Shown piece by piece: positions 1 through 7,305 of a DNA stretch of 64,000 nucleotides. The notes under the pieces are model-generated. The model saw only the letters and a list, made by a program, of their open reading frames with translations. It did not search any database and was not told the origin of the DNA. Position numbers and translations under genes: made by a program. This DNA comes from Streptomyces sp. P9-A2. GTDB taxonomy: Bacteria > Actinomycetota > Actinomycetes > Streptomycetales > Streptomycetaceae. Position 1 is the stretch's first letter. Every line of letters starts with the position of its first letter. The stretch is taken from NCBI RefSeq assembly GCF_036634175.1, contig NZ_JAZIFX010000001.1, forward strand, positions 7,254,001 through 7,318,000, read 5' to 3'.

Positions 1-1
1 G

Positions 2-253
2 GACGCCGGCTGGTATCCGCACACCAGCCAGGTGGGCCAGACCGGCAAGAGTGTCTCGCCGCAGCTGTACATCGCCTCCGGCATCTCCGGGGCGATCCAG
101 CACCGGGCGGGCATGCAGACCTCGAAGACGATCGTGGCGGTCAACAAGGACGCCGAGGCTCCGATCTTCGACCTGGTCGACTACGGCGTCGTCGGCGACC
201 TGTTCGACGTGGTGCCGCAGCTCACCGAGGAGATCAACACCCGCAAGGGCTGA
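2..253 (+). CDS. etfA: Electron transfer flavoprotein alpha subunit, C-terminal part
   Basis: This is the last 83 codons of a gene that begins before the window. The residues [20 protein letters not shown] followed by IQHRAGMQ and [13 protein letters not shown] form the FAD-binding C-terminal domain of the ETF alpha subunit. ETF shuttles electrons from acyl-CoA and other flavin dehydrogenases to the membrane quinone pool as a heterodimer with EtfB, which would be expected just upstream, outside the window. The gene ends at a TGA codon with [10 protein letters not shown], the usual length and ending for the family. Nothing looks damaged. Confidence 0.95.
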   Translation, partial: DAGWYPHTSQVGQTGKSVSPQLYIASGISGAIQHRAGMQTSKTIVAVNKDAEAPIFDLVDYGVVGDLFDVVPQLTEEINTRKG

Positions 254-583
254 GTACGCGGGCGGTAACCGGGCCCGCCGCAACACTTCTGTGGAAGCGG
301 GCGCTTGCGTGCACAGGACGGACCACGCTGGGCGCCCTCCTTCTCGGCCCAGCCGCAGCAGTAGGCTCCCGTCGGGGTGGTTGAGGAGGGGGAGTGACCT
401 GCCGGTGGGAGCGTGGTGATTCCCGTATGTGGGGCCCGCCGGCGTTAGCCTGCGACGGGCGGGTCATGCGATCGGGTGATGCATGAGGGAGGGGGCACTG
501 GCGGTGGCTGTGGGCCGTTTGATCCAGTGACGGGGATTCTCATTCATCCCTTTTCATCCCCATCGCGGACCACGGGAGTGCAC
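254..583. other. Intergenic, nothing recognised
   Basis: About 330 bases between etfA and the next gene. Both strands have open frames only because of high GC, and none resembles a known protein. A frame starting at 476 runs into the downstream gene but has a poor start context. No strong hairpin terminator was identified by eye. Confidence 0.5.
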
Positions 584-1123
584 ATGGGTCTCTGCTTTCA
601 CCGCAACTCCGACGGCACGACCACCGGGCGCAACGACGCCAGTGGGTTCACCGTGACGCATGCCGACGAGGAGGAGGTGGAGAAGCTGCTGTACGAGGAC
701 GCCGGGTGGGAGTGCACGCCGCCACCGCTTCCGGTCCCGGCCGGGTTTCATCGGTTCTCCCTGGTGCACGAGGAGTTCGATGCGGCCGGGTTCGGGGACG
801 AGCGGTACGCGGGGCTGCGGGAGCGGCCGCCGGACGGATGTCTGCCGGTCGACCGGGGGAGCTTTGCCCTGGAGTGCGAACGGCCGGGGAGGACGCTGCT
901 GGACGCGGTCGCCGGCACCGTCGCCCAAGTCCGGCGCGAGTACAGGCTGGTGATGAACAGCCTGGGGGTCGAGAAACCCCAGGAGTGGCTCGGCGACGAC
1001 CGGGACGGATGTGCGGCGCACACCGCCGCCCACCTGCTGCTCATGGGCGTTTACCGTGCCCGGCTGCTCGGGTACGGGCGCAAGGACGTGGTCCGGTTGC
1101 TCGACGCGACCGGTATCGAGTAG
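584..1123 (+). CDS. Hypothetical protein, about 179 aa
   Basis: I do not recognise this family. The start at 584 is preferred over in-frame 476 because GGGAG sits about six bases upstream and the protein then begins MGLCFHRNSDGTTTG. The product is soluble with no signal peptide or membrane segment. It is acidic in the first half (DEEEVEKLLYED) and ends in a helical segment with CAAHTAAHLLLMGVYRARLLGYGRKDVVRLLD. Codon use matches its neighbours. It stands alone between etfA and a degraded region. A real gene is likely, but its function is unknown. Confidence 0.65.
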   Translation: MGLCFHRNSDGTTTGRNDASGFTVTHADEEEVEKLLYEDAGWECTPPPLPVPAGFHRFSLVHEEFDAAGFGDERYAGLRERPPDGCLPVDRGSFALECERPGRTLLDAVAGTVAQVRREYRLVMNSLGVEKPQEWLGDDRDGCAAHTAAHLLLMGVYRARLLGYGRKDVVRLLDATGIE

Positions 1124-1292
1124 CGGGGTCTCGTCGACGAGGACGGGGCTGCCTCGCAAAGGGTTGGCTGCGATCAAGGAGCCGGCCCGCCCGCTGCGAT
1201 CCGGTGGTCCTGAGTGCGAGTGAACCACAGAGCCCAGTCCGGACCGGGAGTAATGACCGTAGGGCGGCAGGCAGGTGAGTCCAGGGGGATTC

Positions 1293-1430
1293 CTTGAGCC
1301 CGCCGGCGAGGGTGAGACGCGCGATGCGACCGCTGTGCGCGAAGGTGAGCCACAGGGCATCGTCGGAGCCGGCCGTGATGCCGTAAGGCCCGGCCTCCTT
1401 GTCCGCCACGCGGAACTCCCCAGGGGCTGG
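1293..1430 (-). pseudogene. Virginiamycin B lyase (Vgb-like) remnant
   Basis: On the minus strand the residues KEAGPYGITAGSDDALWLTF followed by AHSGRIARLTLAGGLKE match the first repeat of virginiamycin B lyase-type beta-propellers, which read roughly AGPYGITAGPDGALWFTE..RIGRIT. Vgb linearises streptogramin B antibiotics. Only about 45 codons of recognisable homology remain inside a 183-codon open frame, and the rest of the propeller is absent. It is best read as a dead fragment beside the IS3 element. The limits are approximate. Confidence 0.6.
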
Positions 1431-1761
1431 TACATCAGAAGGGGGCACAGCAACTCCTTGCGGGGTCAGGCATCGATCAACGTTCCCGACCAATGTTCTC
1501 GGATCGGTTTCTGGTGCCGATCTGTGACCGGACGGTCTGTACCCGAACATCCGCCACAGCCTCGGCCGGAAGAGAACTCCGGACCCGTCCATCGAGATGC
1601 ACTGGCGTATGGACGTACTCCGACTGCACCAGCTCTGGCGTCACCGCTGACCACGAACCCGCCGGCATCCTCCGCCCTTGTCCAAGGAGTTCACCGTGCC
1701 ACCCTGATTTGAGACCGCCCGCTTCCACATCGAGACAGGACCCGCAAACCTCTTCACACGA

Positions 1762-2112
1762 GTGCGTCACATCCTGAGCGAACCGGTACGGCTGAAGGCC
1801 CATGGCGTTCACGTCACCGAACGTCTGCGGCAACGGGGCGCATCTCTGCCGAGGTTGCCCCGCTTCGACCCGGAAGGCTGGGAGCTGGTCTCGGCCGAGG
1901 TGCGTACGGACACCGGCAAGTGGGTGAAGTCGACCTGGAGGGTGCGGGCGGACGGGCGGGACTGGTGGGTGGTGATCGGACTGGGCAACTCGCTCGTCAC
2001 CGTCATCGACGTGGACCCGTGGCGCCGGGGGAGGGGCGAGGACATCATCACCGAAGGGTCCCTGTACGCACGGGTCGACGCCGTCAACGCGGAACTCATG
2101 CGCGGTGTGTGA
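1762..2112 (+). CDS. Hypothetical protein, about 116 aa, possibly 5'-truncated
   Basis: I do not recognise the family. The product has a basic helical N-terminus (VRLKAHGVHVTERLRQRG) and a compact beta-rich middle (KSTWRVRADGRDWWVVIGLG, then NSLVTVIDVDP). The only start codon in frame is the GTG at 1762, and no good ribosome binding site precedes it. The frame is already open from 1708 (FETARFHIETGPANLFTR) with no start codon. This suggests it is the C-terminal piece of a longer protein whose 5' end was lost. It ends 15 bases before the IS3 left end. Confidence 0.45.
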   Translation: MRHILSEPVRLKAHGVHVTERLRQRGASLPRLPRFDPEGWELVSAEVRTDTGKWVKSTWRVRADGRDWWVVIGLGNSLVTVIDVDPWRRGRGEDIITEGSLYARVDAVNAELMRGV

Positions 2113-2126
2113 GCACGGGCCCTCTC

Positions 2127-2148
2127 TGTCAGCCTTGGGTGAGACGTC
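2127..2148 (+). repeat. IS3 left inverted repeat (approximate)
   Basis: TGTCAGCCTTGGGTGAGACG aligns with the reverse complement of the right end with a few mismatches and one-base gaps. The exact outer base is uncertain. Confidence 0.5.
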
Positions 2149-2198
2149 CCGCTTCGGCGGGTTAGCCTGAGAGGGCACGACAGGAGAACCACCCCCTC

Positions 2199-2582
2199 AT
2201 GACCAGCAGCAAGTCCGCCGGATCCGACCCGGCTCCCCGGCCGAAGCGCCGCACTTTCAGCCCGGAGTACAAGCTGCGGATCGTGGCCGAGTACGACGCC
2301 GCCCCGCAGAACGAGAAGGGCGCGGTCCTGCGCCGCGAGCGGCTGTACCACTCGCATGTGAAGGAGTGGCGGGCAGCGCGGGATGCCGGGGCTCTGGAGA
2401 AGCTGGTCGACCAGCGTACCGGCCCGGCGAGGCCGAAGAAGTCTGCCGCCGAGGCGGAGAACGAGAAACTGCGCCGCCAGGTGGAGCGTCTGGAGAAGGA
2501 ACTGGCGCGGAACAAGGCCGCGCTGGAGGTTATGGGAAAAGCTTCCGCGCTCTTGGAAATGATCTCCGAGGGCGCGGACTGA
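2199..2582 (+). CDS. IS3-family transposase OrfA
   Basis: A 127-aa protein with the typical OrfA layout. Residues about 18-65 form a helix-turn-helix (RRTFSPEYKLRIVAEYDA, with the recognition helix near GAVLRRERLYHSHVKEWR). A leucine-zipper-like coiled coil follows at about 85-115 (AENEKLRRQVERLEKELARN). OrfA binds the terminal repeats. Upstream, GACAGGAGAAC lies a few bases before the ATG. The 3' end overlaps OrfB and contains the slippery heptamer used to make the OrfAB fusion. Confidence 0.92.
   Translation: MTSSKSAGSDPAPRPKRRTFSPEYKLRIVAEYDAAPQNEKGAVLRRERLYHSHVKEWRAARDAGALEKLVDQRTGPARPKKSAAEAENEKLRRQVERLEKELARNKAALEVMGKASALLEMISEGAD
2534..2540 (+). promoter_or_regulatory. -1 programmed frameshift slippery heptamer G_GGA_AAA
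   Basis: In the OrfA frame the codons are ATG GGA AAA, so the heptamer fits the X_XXY_YYZ rule exactly. Slippage by -1 re-pairs both tRNAs (GGG AAA) and continues into the OrfB frame at 2540. This is how IS3 elements make the active OrfAB transposase. No downstream stimulatory structure was modelled. Confidence 0.75.
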
Positions 2583-3607
2583 ACGCTGCCGTCACCCCGG
2601 TGGCCGATGACGCGTTCACCGGCGTCGAGGGCGTGCTGGGTGTGACTGCGGCGTGCCGGCTGACCGGCCGCTCGCGGGCCACCCACTACCGCCGGCTGCG
2701 TCCGGCGCCACCACGCCGGCCCCGCAAGCCGCAGGTCCAGCCCTCGGCCCTGACGGCCGAAGAACGGTCTGCGGTACTGGAGTTGATGAACAGCGACGAG
2801 TACGCCGAACTGGCGCCCGCGCAGATCTGGGCCCGCGAGCTGGATGCCGGGCGCTACCACTGCTCGGTCTCCACGATGTACCGGATCCTGCGCGAGAAGG
2901 GCCAGTCCGGCGAGCGCCGAAGACAGGCCACCCACCCCGCCCAGGCGGTGCCCGAACTGGTGGCCACCGCCCCGTCGCAGGTGTTCACCTGGGACATCAC
3001 CAAGGCGGCCGGACCGGCGAAGGGCATCTGGTATCACGCCTACGTCATCATCGACATCTTCAGCCGCTACATCGTCGGCCACACCGTCGAGGCCGCTGAA
3101 TCGGCCGAACGGGCCGAGGAGTTGATCCGCGAGACCATCGTCCGCAACGGGATCGTGCCCGAGACCGTGCACGCCGACCGCGGCACCTCGATGACGAGCA
3201 AGAAGGTCTCCCAGCTGCTGATCGACCTCGGGGTGACAAGGTCGCACTCGCGGCCGAAGGTCTCCAACGACAACCCCTACAGCGAGGCCCAGTTCAAGAC
3301 CACGAAGTACATGTCGGACTATCCCGAACGGTTCGACTCGCTGGCCCACGCCCGCGAATGGTTCGACGCCTTCATCGCGTACTACAACCACGAGCACCGG
3401 CACTCGGGCATCGGCTGGCACACACCCGCCTCCGTCCACTTCGGGACCGCCGAGGAGGTCCGCGACCAGCGCGCGGTCACCCTCGCCGAGGCATACGCCC
3501 GCCACCCCGAACGCTTCGGCCGCCGCCCCCGACCACCCGAGATACCCCAGACGGCCTGGATCAACGACCCGTCCAAGCGCCGCGAACCCGCACCACAAAC
3601 CTCATAG
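2540..3607 (+). CDS. IS3-family transposase OrfB (DDE catalytic part, made by -1 frameshift)
   Basis: This is the integrase-like catalytic subunit. The open frame runs from 2366, but the meaningful part follows the slippery site: SFRALGNDLRGRGLNAAV, an HTH_21-like region (VLELMNSDEYAELAPAQIWA), then the rve core. Catalytic residues are visible as D in FTWDIT, D in VHADRG and E in PYSEAQ. The YYNHEHRHSGIGWHTPASVH tail is typical of the family. It ends at TAG just inside the right inverted repeat. A stand-alone start (GTG near 2599) is possible, but fusion to OrfA is the expected active form. Confidence 0.9.
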   Translation, partial: SFRALGNDLRGRGLNAAVTPVADDAFTGVEGVLGVTAACRLTGRSRATHYRRLRPAPPRRPRKPQVQPSALTAEERSAVLELMNSDEYAELAPAQIWARELDAGRYHCSVSTMYRILREKGQSGERRRQATHPAQAVPELVATAPSQVFTWDITKAAGPAKGIWYHAYVIIDIFSRYIVGHTVEAAESAERAEELIRETIVRNGIVPETVHADRGTSMTSKKVSQLLIDLGVTRSHSRPKVSNDNPYSEAQFKTTKYMSDYPERFDSLAHAREWFDAFIAYYNHEHRHSGIGWHTPASVHFGTAEEVRDQRAVTLAEAYARHPERFGRRPRPPEIPQTAWINDPSKRREPAPQTS

Positions 3608-3613
3608 CATCAC

Positions 3614-3635
3614 GACCGTCTCACTGGACTTGAAA
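3614..3635 (-). repeat. IS3 right inverted repeat (approximate)
   Basis: Read on the minus strand it begins TTTCAAGTCCAGTGAGACGG and pairs with the left end through GTGAGACG. The boundary is uncertain by a few bases. Confidence 0.5.
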
Positions 3636-3750
3636 TCTTCCGGGGGCACCGGCTGCCCCGCTCACCAGTACAAAAGGCGAACGGGCCCCCTGATGCGGCC
3701 TGATCCGCCGGACAGGCCCCAGCTGATTGCGGCATCTCTCCTATCGGACT

Positions 3751-4113
3751 TCAGCGCCGCGCCAGCGCCAGCACGCTCAGTCCGAACATCAGGACCCCCA
3801 GAGGGAGATGGACCGAAGGTAGGTGCGCGATACCGAGCACGACCTGGACCGAGGCGAGGACGAGGAAGCCGGACGCGTGCCAGACGGGCCGGGGCGAGCC
3901 GCCGCCCGGCTTCCACGCCAGCACCGCCGCGAGCACGTACAGCATCGACGCCCCGTACATCACGCGGGCTCCGACACTGTGCAGCGTCTCTCCGTAGGCC
4001 GAGGTCAGCAGCAGTCCGGCGGAAACGGCTTGAAGGAAGATGGTCAGGGTCTGCAGGGCGATCGCGATCTGCAGAAACGAGAAGCGGCGCTGTGCCGTCG
4101 CCTGGGTCGCCAT
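3751..4113 (-). CDS. Small four-helix membrane protein
   Basis: A 120-aa protein starting MATQATAQRRFSFLQIAIAL. I chose this start because the upstream extension is Pro/Arg-rich and non-membrane. Four hydrophobic segments are visible: about 11-35, 50-68, 77-97 and 101-117. There is a short basic loop (KPGGGSPRPVWH) between segments two and three. The topology resembles small DoxX- or DUF-type membrane proteins, but I cannot name the family. It is divergently transcribed from the ECF41 sigma factor 102 bases away. Genes opposite ECF41 factors are often their targets, so regulation by that factor is plausible but not shown. Confidence 0.75.
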   Translation of the reverse strand: MATQATAQRRFSFLQIAIALQTLTIFLQAVSAGLLLTSAYGETLHSVGARVMYGASMLYVLAAVLAWKPGGGSPRPVWHASGFLVLASVQVVLGIAHLPSVHLPLGVLMFGLSVLALARR

Positions 4114-4215
4114 GCCACGGTCCCCTTTTCCGCCCGGGGGGCAGTAGATCGATAAGGTCTTACCAATCCGACGACGCAGGGCTGTGAAAGGTAAGGCGAG
4201 GAGGCGGCCGGGAGC

Positions 4216-5115
4216 ATGGGGACGGCTGGGCGGAGCACCGATGGGACAGCCGGTGAGCGGCGCCAACTGATCAATGTCGCCTACCGGTTGCTCGGTTCAC
4301 TGGCCGAGTCCGAGGACGCCGTACAGGAGGCCTACGCGCGCTGGTACGCGCTGCCGCGAAGTCGGCGGGACGAGATCGCATCCCCCGGCGCCTGGCTGAC
4401 GACGGTGACCGGTCGCATCTGCCTGGACGTGCTCGGATCGGCGCGGGCCCGGCGTGAACGCTATGTCGGCGTGTGGTTGCCCGATCCGCTGCCCGACCAT
4501 GCCGAGTGGGACCACGGCCGTGGCACCGACCTCGCCGACCAGATGGTTCTGGACGAATCGGTGACCATGGCCTTCCTCGTCGTCCTGGAGTCGATGACAC
4601 CCGCCGAGCGGGTGGCGTTCGTCCTGCACGACGTCTTCCGGTACCCCTTCGCCGAGATCGCCGACATCCTCGGCCGGACTCCCGCGGCCTGCAAGCAGCT
4701 CGCGGCCTCCGCCCGGCGGCGGGCGCGCGTCGCGCGGGCTCCGGTGACGGCGGCCGGGCAGGCCGACGTGGTGCGGCAGGTCAAAGAGGCATGGGAGACC
4801 AAGGACATCGCGGCCCTCGTCGACCTCCTCGACCCGGCCGCCGTGATGACCGCCGACGGCGGCGGCATGGTCGGTGCCGTCCTGCGCCCGATCGAAGGCG
4901 GTGCGCGCATCGCCCAGTACATGGTCGCCATCGCCGACAAGGCTCCGGGGCTCGAACTCCTGGAGCGGTCGGTCAACGGTGTGCCGGGTCTGGTGGCCCA
5001 GCGTGCCGGAGCCGTCATGACCGTGGCCTCGTTCGATGTCGCCGACGGCCGCGTCACCCGGATCTGGGCGGTCCGCAATCCGGAGAAGCTGCGGCCGTGG
5101 GTGCGGACCGGCTAG
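4216..5115 (+). CDS. ECF41-type RNA polymerase sigma factor (SigJ-like)
   Basis: A 299-aa extracytoplasmic-function sigma factor. Region 2 begins RRQLINVAYRLLGSLAESED and continues AVQEAYARWYAL. Region 4 is near ERVAFVLHDVFRYPFAEIAD, then ILGRTPAACKQLAASARRRA. A C-terminal SnoaL-like domain (about 180-290) is diagnostic of ECF41, where it acts in cis as a built-in regulator. Its DGGG motif (here DGGGM rather than the common DGGGK) and NPEKLRPW (normally NPDKL) are visible. No separate anti-sigma gene is expected. GAGGAGG lies about ten bases before the ATG. ECF41 factors usually autoregulate or control the neighbouring gene, here the divergent membrane protein. Confidence 0.9.
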   Translation: MGTAGRSTDGTAGERRQLINVAYRLLGSLAESEDAVQEAYARWYALPRSRRDEIASPGAWLTTVTGRICLDVLGSARARRERYVGVWLPDPLPDHAEWDHGRGTDLADQMVLDESVTMAFLVVLESMTPAERVAFVLHDVFRYPFAEIADILGRTPAACKQLAASARRRARVARAPVTAAGQADVVRQVKEAWETKDIAALVDLLDPAAVMTADGGGMVGAVLRPIEGGARIAQYMVAIADKAPGLELLERSVNGVPGLVAQRAGAVMTVASFDVADGRVTRIWAVRNPEKLRPWVRTG

Positions 5116-5139
5116 GACTTGTCCGGCCGATCATGCCGG
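5113..5139 (+). repeat. IS-end-like repeat, copy 1
   Basis: TAGGACTTGTCCGGCCGATC followed by ATG closely matches TAGGGCCTGCCCGTCCGATC, followed by ATG, at 6232. Four of about 23 positions differ. The 6232 copy is the terminus of an IS5-type transposase remnant, so this copy is probably a leftover IS end. It begins at the sigma-factor stop codon. Confidence 0.5.
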
Positions 5140-5187
5140 AGTCGGACCTGTCGCGAGTACCCGCACCGCTGGAGCCACTCATTGTCG

Positions 5188-5212
5188 TGCGCCGCAAGTA
5201 TCTTGCGGCGCA
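5188..5212. promoter_or_regulatory. Perfect palindrome, likely PadR operator
   Basis: The arms TGCGCCGCAAG and CTTGCGGCGCA are perfect inverted repeats around TAT. A second half-site follows 28 bases later: TATCTTG-N3-CGCATGA at 5199-5215 recurs at 5227-5243, the latter covering the padR start codon. This placement implies tight autoregulation by PadR. Confidence 0.7.
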
Positions 5213-5239
5213 TGAAAATGGCTGACTATCTTGTACCGC

Positions 5240-5617
5240 ATGACAAAGGGGCTGCCCGCTACCGGTGACCAGCGTCGTAGTCAGCTGCTGCGCGGAGTGC
5301 TCGATCTGTGCCTGCTGTCGCTGATCGCCGAACGGCCGCGCTACGGCTTCGAGTTCGTAGCGGCACTCGCCGACAACGGGCTCGATCTCGTGAGTGAAGG
5401 CAGTATCTATCCGTTGCTCGCCCGGCTGGAGCGGGAGGGGATCATCTCCTCGTACCGCGCCCCGTCGGCCAGCGGTGGCGCCCCACGCAAGTACTACCGC
5501 CTGACCGAAGCGGGACGTGCCGAACTGGTGAGCGGCCGGGCCGTGTGGCACGCCTTCAGCGGGCGTGTGGAGCGGATCCTGACCGCCACCGGACCCACGG
5601 GGGGAAGCGCACCATGA
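5240..5617 (+). CDS. PadR-family transcriptional regulator
   Basis: A winged-helix repressor. Residues about 12-90 form the PadR domain: LLRGVLDLCLLSLIAERPRY, GFEFVAAL, the recognition segment LVSEGSIYPLLARLEREGII, and the wing GGAPRKYYRLTEAGRAEL. The ATG at 5240 is preferred; a TTG lies three codons upstream and no Shine-Dalgarno precedes either, so the message may be leaderless. The stop codon overlaps the next gene (ATGA), so the two are co-translated. PadR repressors usually control the adjacent membrane protein or transporter in response to a small ligand. An operator palindrome lies immediately upstream. Confidence 0.9.
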   Translation: MTKGLPATGDQRRSQLLRGVLDLCLLSLIAERPRYGFEFVAALADNGLDLVSEGSIYPLLARLEREGIISSYRAPSASGGAPRKYYRLTEAGRAELVSGRAVWHAFSGRVERILTATGPTGGSAP

Positions 5618-5682
5618 CGGACCAGCGCACCATGACGGACCAGCGCACCATGACGGACCAGCGCACCATGACGAACCAGCAG
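5614..5682 (+). repeat. 18-bp tandem repeat at a gene start (MTDQRT units)
   Basis: ATGACGGACCAGCGCACC is repeated three times, followed by a diverged fourth unit (ATGACGAACCAG). Each unit begins with an in-frame ATG, so there are four candidate start codons 18 bases apart. Copy-number change would lengthen the N-terminus by six residues without breaking the frame. Confidence 0.9.
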
Positions 5683-6234
5683 ATACTCGCGGTCTGCCGC
5701 AGCAACTGGGAGTACCGGGGCCTCGACGACGGATCTGTCCGGGAGATGCTCGACGAGCTCTCCGCTCATCTGGAGGACGCGGTGGCCGCGGGCCGCACGC
5801 CCCAGGACGTCGTGGGCGACGACGTCAAGAAGTTCGCCGCGTCCTGGGCGCGGGCCCGCGCTCCGTTTTCCCGCCGACTGCTGCGCGCGGCGGCGACGGT
5901 CTGCTCCGTGATCGGCTGGCTGGTACTGGCCACGTGTCTGGTCCGGTGGACCACCGAACGGGTCGTGAGCGTGGACGATGTCGTCTTCTGGGCCGTCCTC
6001 GCAGCGGTCACGGTCGCCTGGGAGCTGCGGCGCGGCAGTCTGGGGCTCGGCGGGAGCCTGGCGGTCGCCCTTGTCGCCGGCTCGGCCGCAGTGCTGCTCT
6101 CCCTGTGGCTGGGCGGCGACGGGGCGCTGTTCACCTTTCCGCTGTGGGCGGCCCCGGTGCTGATCCTTCCCGGGCTGCCGTACGTAGTCGCCGATGCGCG
6201 GGGCAGGAAGAGCACCGCGCCCGGCGGCGACTAG
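5614..6234 (+). CDS. HAAS-domain membrane protein linked to PadR
   Basis: The product is about 206 aa, counting from the ATG that overlaps the padR stop. After a repetitive MTDQRT N-terminus comes a cytoplasmic helical segment (LDDGSVREMLDELSAHLEDA, then GDDVKKFAASWARAR). This resembles the HAAS/DUF1700 domain that pairs with PadR regulators. Four hydrophobic segments follow (about 88-110, 120-137, 143-163 and 168-190). Proteins of this type are thought to act as membrane sensors or partners of the PadR repressor. The true start could be any of the four repeated ATGs; the last is nearest the conserved domain. Confidence 0.75.
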   Translation: MTDQRTMTDQRTMTDQRTMTNQQILAVCRSNWEYRGLDDGSVREMLDELSAHLEDAVAAGRTPQDVVGDDVKKFAASWARARAPFSRRLLRAAATVCSVIGWLVLATCLVRWTTERVVSVDDVVFWAVLAAVTVAWELRRGSLGLGGSLAVALVAGSAAVLLSLWLGGDGALFTFPLWAAPVLILPGLPYVVADARGRKSTAPGGD

Positions 6235-6259
6235 GGCCTGCCCGTCCGATCATGTACGG
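6232..6259 (+). repeat. IS-end-like repeat, copy 2 (terminus of IS5 remnant)
   Basis: TAGGGCCTGCCCGTCCGATC followed by ATG overlaps the stop codon of the upstream gene and lies immediately outside the transposase stop codon on the minus strand. That is the position of an IS terminal inverted repeat. It matches 5113-5139 in the same orientation. Confidence 0.55.
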
Positions 6260-6556
6260 AGCCAGATGACGAGGGCCGCCGCAGTGGCAGTGCCGAGGAA
6301 GACGGAGCCGCGCTTGTCATATCGGGTAGCCACGGCCCGGGACTGCTTGAGCCTGTTGATCGCGCGCTCGATGGTGTTGCGTTTCTTGTGCCGCTCTTCG
6401 TCGAAGCCGGGTGGCCGTCCGCCGTGTGAGCCTTTGCGTAGGCGGGCTGCCTGGCTGTCGGTCCTTTCCGGGATGGTGTGCCGAATGTCCCGGCGTCGCA
6501 GGTACTCGCGGACGGGGCCGTTGCTGTAGGTCTTGTCGGCCCCGTCCGCGGCCGAC
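6250..6556 (-). pseudogene. IS5-family transposase, C-terminal remnant
   Basis: Read on the minus strand, the frame encodes KTYSNGPVREYLRRRDIRHT followed by IPERTDSQAARLRKG, KKRNTIERAINRLKQSRAVA, TRYDKRGSVFLGT and ALVIWLRT. These are the tail and last catalytic region of IS5-group DDE transposases common in Streptomyces. The N-terminal two thirds is missing, so it cannot be active. It ends 20 bases from the ABC ATPase gene. Confidence 0.85.
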
Positions 6557-6574
6557 CACCGGGTGGGTGTGTGG

Positions 6575-7297
6575 TCAGCGTGGTCTCACCTCGTCCGTCA
6601 GCTTGCCCTTGCGCAGGGTGAGGACGTGGTCGGACTGTGCCGCCAGGCGCTGGGAGTGGGTGACGACGACTACGCACTTGTCCTGTTCGTGGGCCAGTTC
6701 GCGGAAGGTGTCGATGATGCCCTGGGCGGTGTCCTCGTCGAGGTTTCCGGTGGGTTCGTCGGCGAAGAGGATGTCGACGTCGCAGGCCAGGGCGCGGGCG
6801 ATGGCGACACGTTGCTGCTGGCCGCCGGAGAGCCGCATGACGTTGCGCGTGGCCGTGTTCCTGTCCAGGCCGAGCCGTTCCAGGAGTTCCAGAGCGCGGG
6901 CCCTGCGGCTGCCGTGGTCCGGCTTCACGCCGGTGATCTCCATGGCGGTGGTGACGTTCTGGAGGGCGGTCATGTAGGTGAGCAGGTTGTAGTGCTGGAA
7001 GATCGTGGCGGCGTGCTTGTTGCGGTAGCGGCCGAGGCCGAGCTTCGTCAGGTCCTGACCGCGGAAGCGGATGGTGCCCCGGGTGGGCGCGTCGAGGCCG
7101 CTGGCGAGGCTGAGCAGGGTGGTTTTGCCGCTGCCCGAGGGCCCCAGGACGGTGTAGAAGGTGCCGCGCCGGAAGCTGTAGTCGATGCTCTTGAGCACGG
7201 TGGTCCTGCGGCGCTGGTCGGCGTAGGTGTGGCTGACGCCGTCGAGGCGGAGGACGGGCGGGGTTTCGGTGGTGCTGGTTTCGGTGGCGCCGGTCAT
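6575..7297 (-). CDS. ABC transporter ATP-binding protein, MacB/LolD type
   Basis: A 240-aa ATPase. Walker A is GPSGSGKTTLL, the Q-loop region is TIFQHYNLLTYMTALQNV, the signature is LSGGQQQRVAIARAL and Walker B is DILFADEPTGNLDED, with a switch His in VVVVTHSQ. The TGNLD motif is typical of MacB/LolD ATPases that partner FtsX-type permeases. The start is the ATG of MTGATETSTTE. It is the last gene of a three-gene operon with two FtsX-like permeases directly upstream. It probably exports antimicrobial peptides or lipophilic compounds, or works in envelope stress. Confidence 0.93.
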   Translation of the reverse strand: MTGATETSTTETPPVLRLDGVSHTYADQRRRTTVLKSIDYSFRRGTFYTVLGPSGSGKTTLLSLASGLDAPTRGTIRFRGQDLTKLGLGRYRNKHAATIFQHYNLLTYMTALQNVTTAMEITGVKPDHGSRRARALELLERLGLDRNTATRNVMRLSGGQQQRVAIARALACDVDILFADEPTGNLDEDTAQGIIDTFRELAHEQDKCVVVVTHSQRLAAQSDHVLTLRKGKLTDEVRPR

Positions 7298-7305
7298 GGT
7301 GGCTG

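Larger units (their letters stand above)
2127..3635 (+). mobile_element. IS3-family insertion sequence, apparently intact
   Basis: An element of about 1.5 kb with two overlapping frames (OrfA, OrfB) and imperfect terminal inverted repeats. The left end is near 2127-2148 and the right end near 3614-3635. They share the core GTGAGACG followed by TC. The -1 slippery site, the DDE residues and the terminal repeats are all present, so the element may still be active. I could not identify a clear target-site duplication. Confidence 0.8.

Noticed and set aside
4113..4216. ECF41-type promoter between the membrane protein and the sigma factor
   Set aside because: A TTTCACA-like word and a CGTC are present, but their spacing does not fit the known ECF41 pattern, so I do not annotate it.
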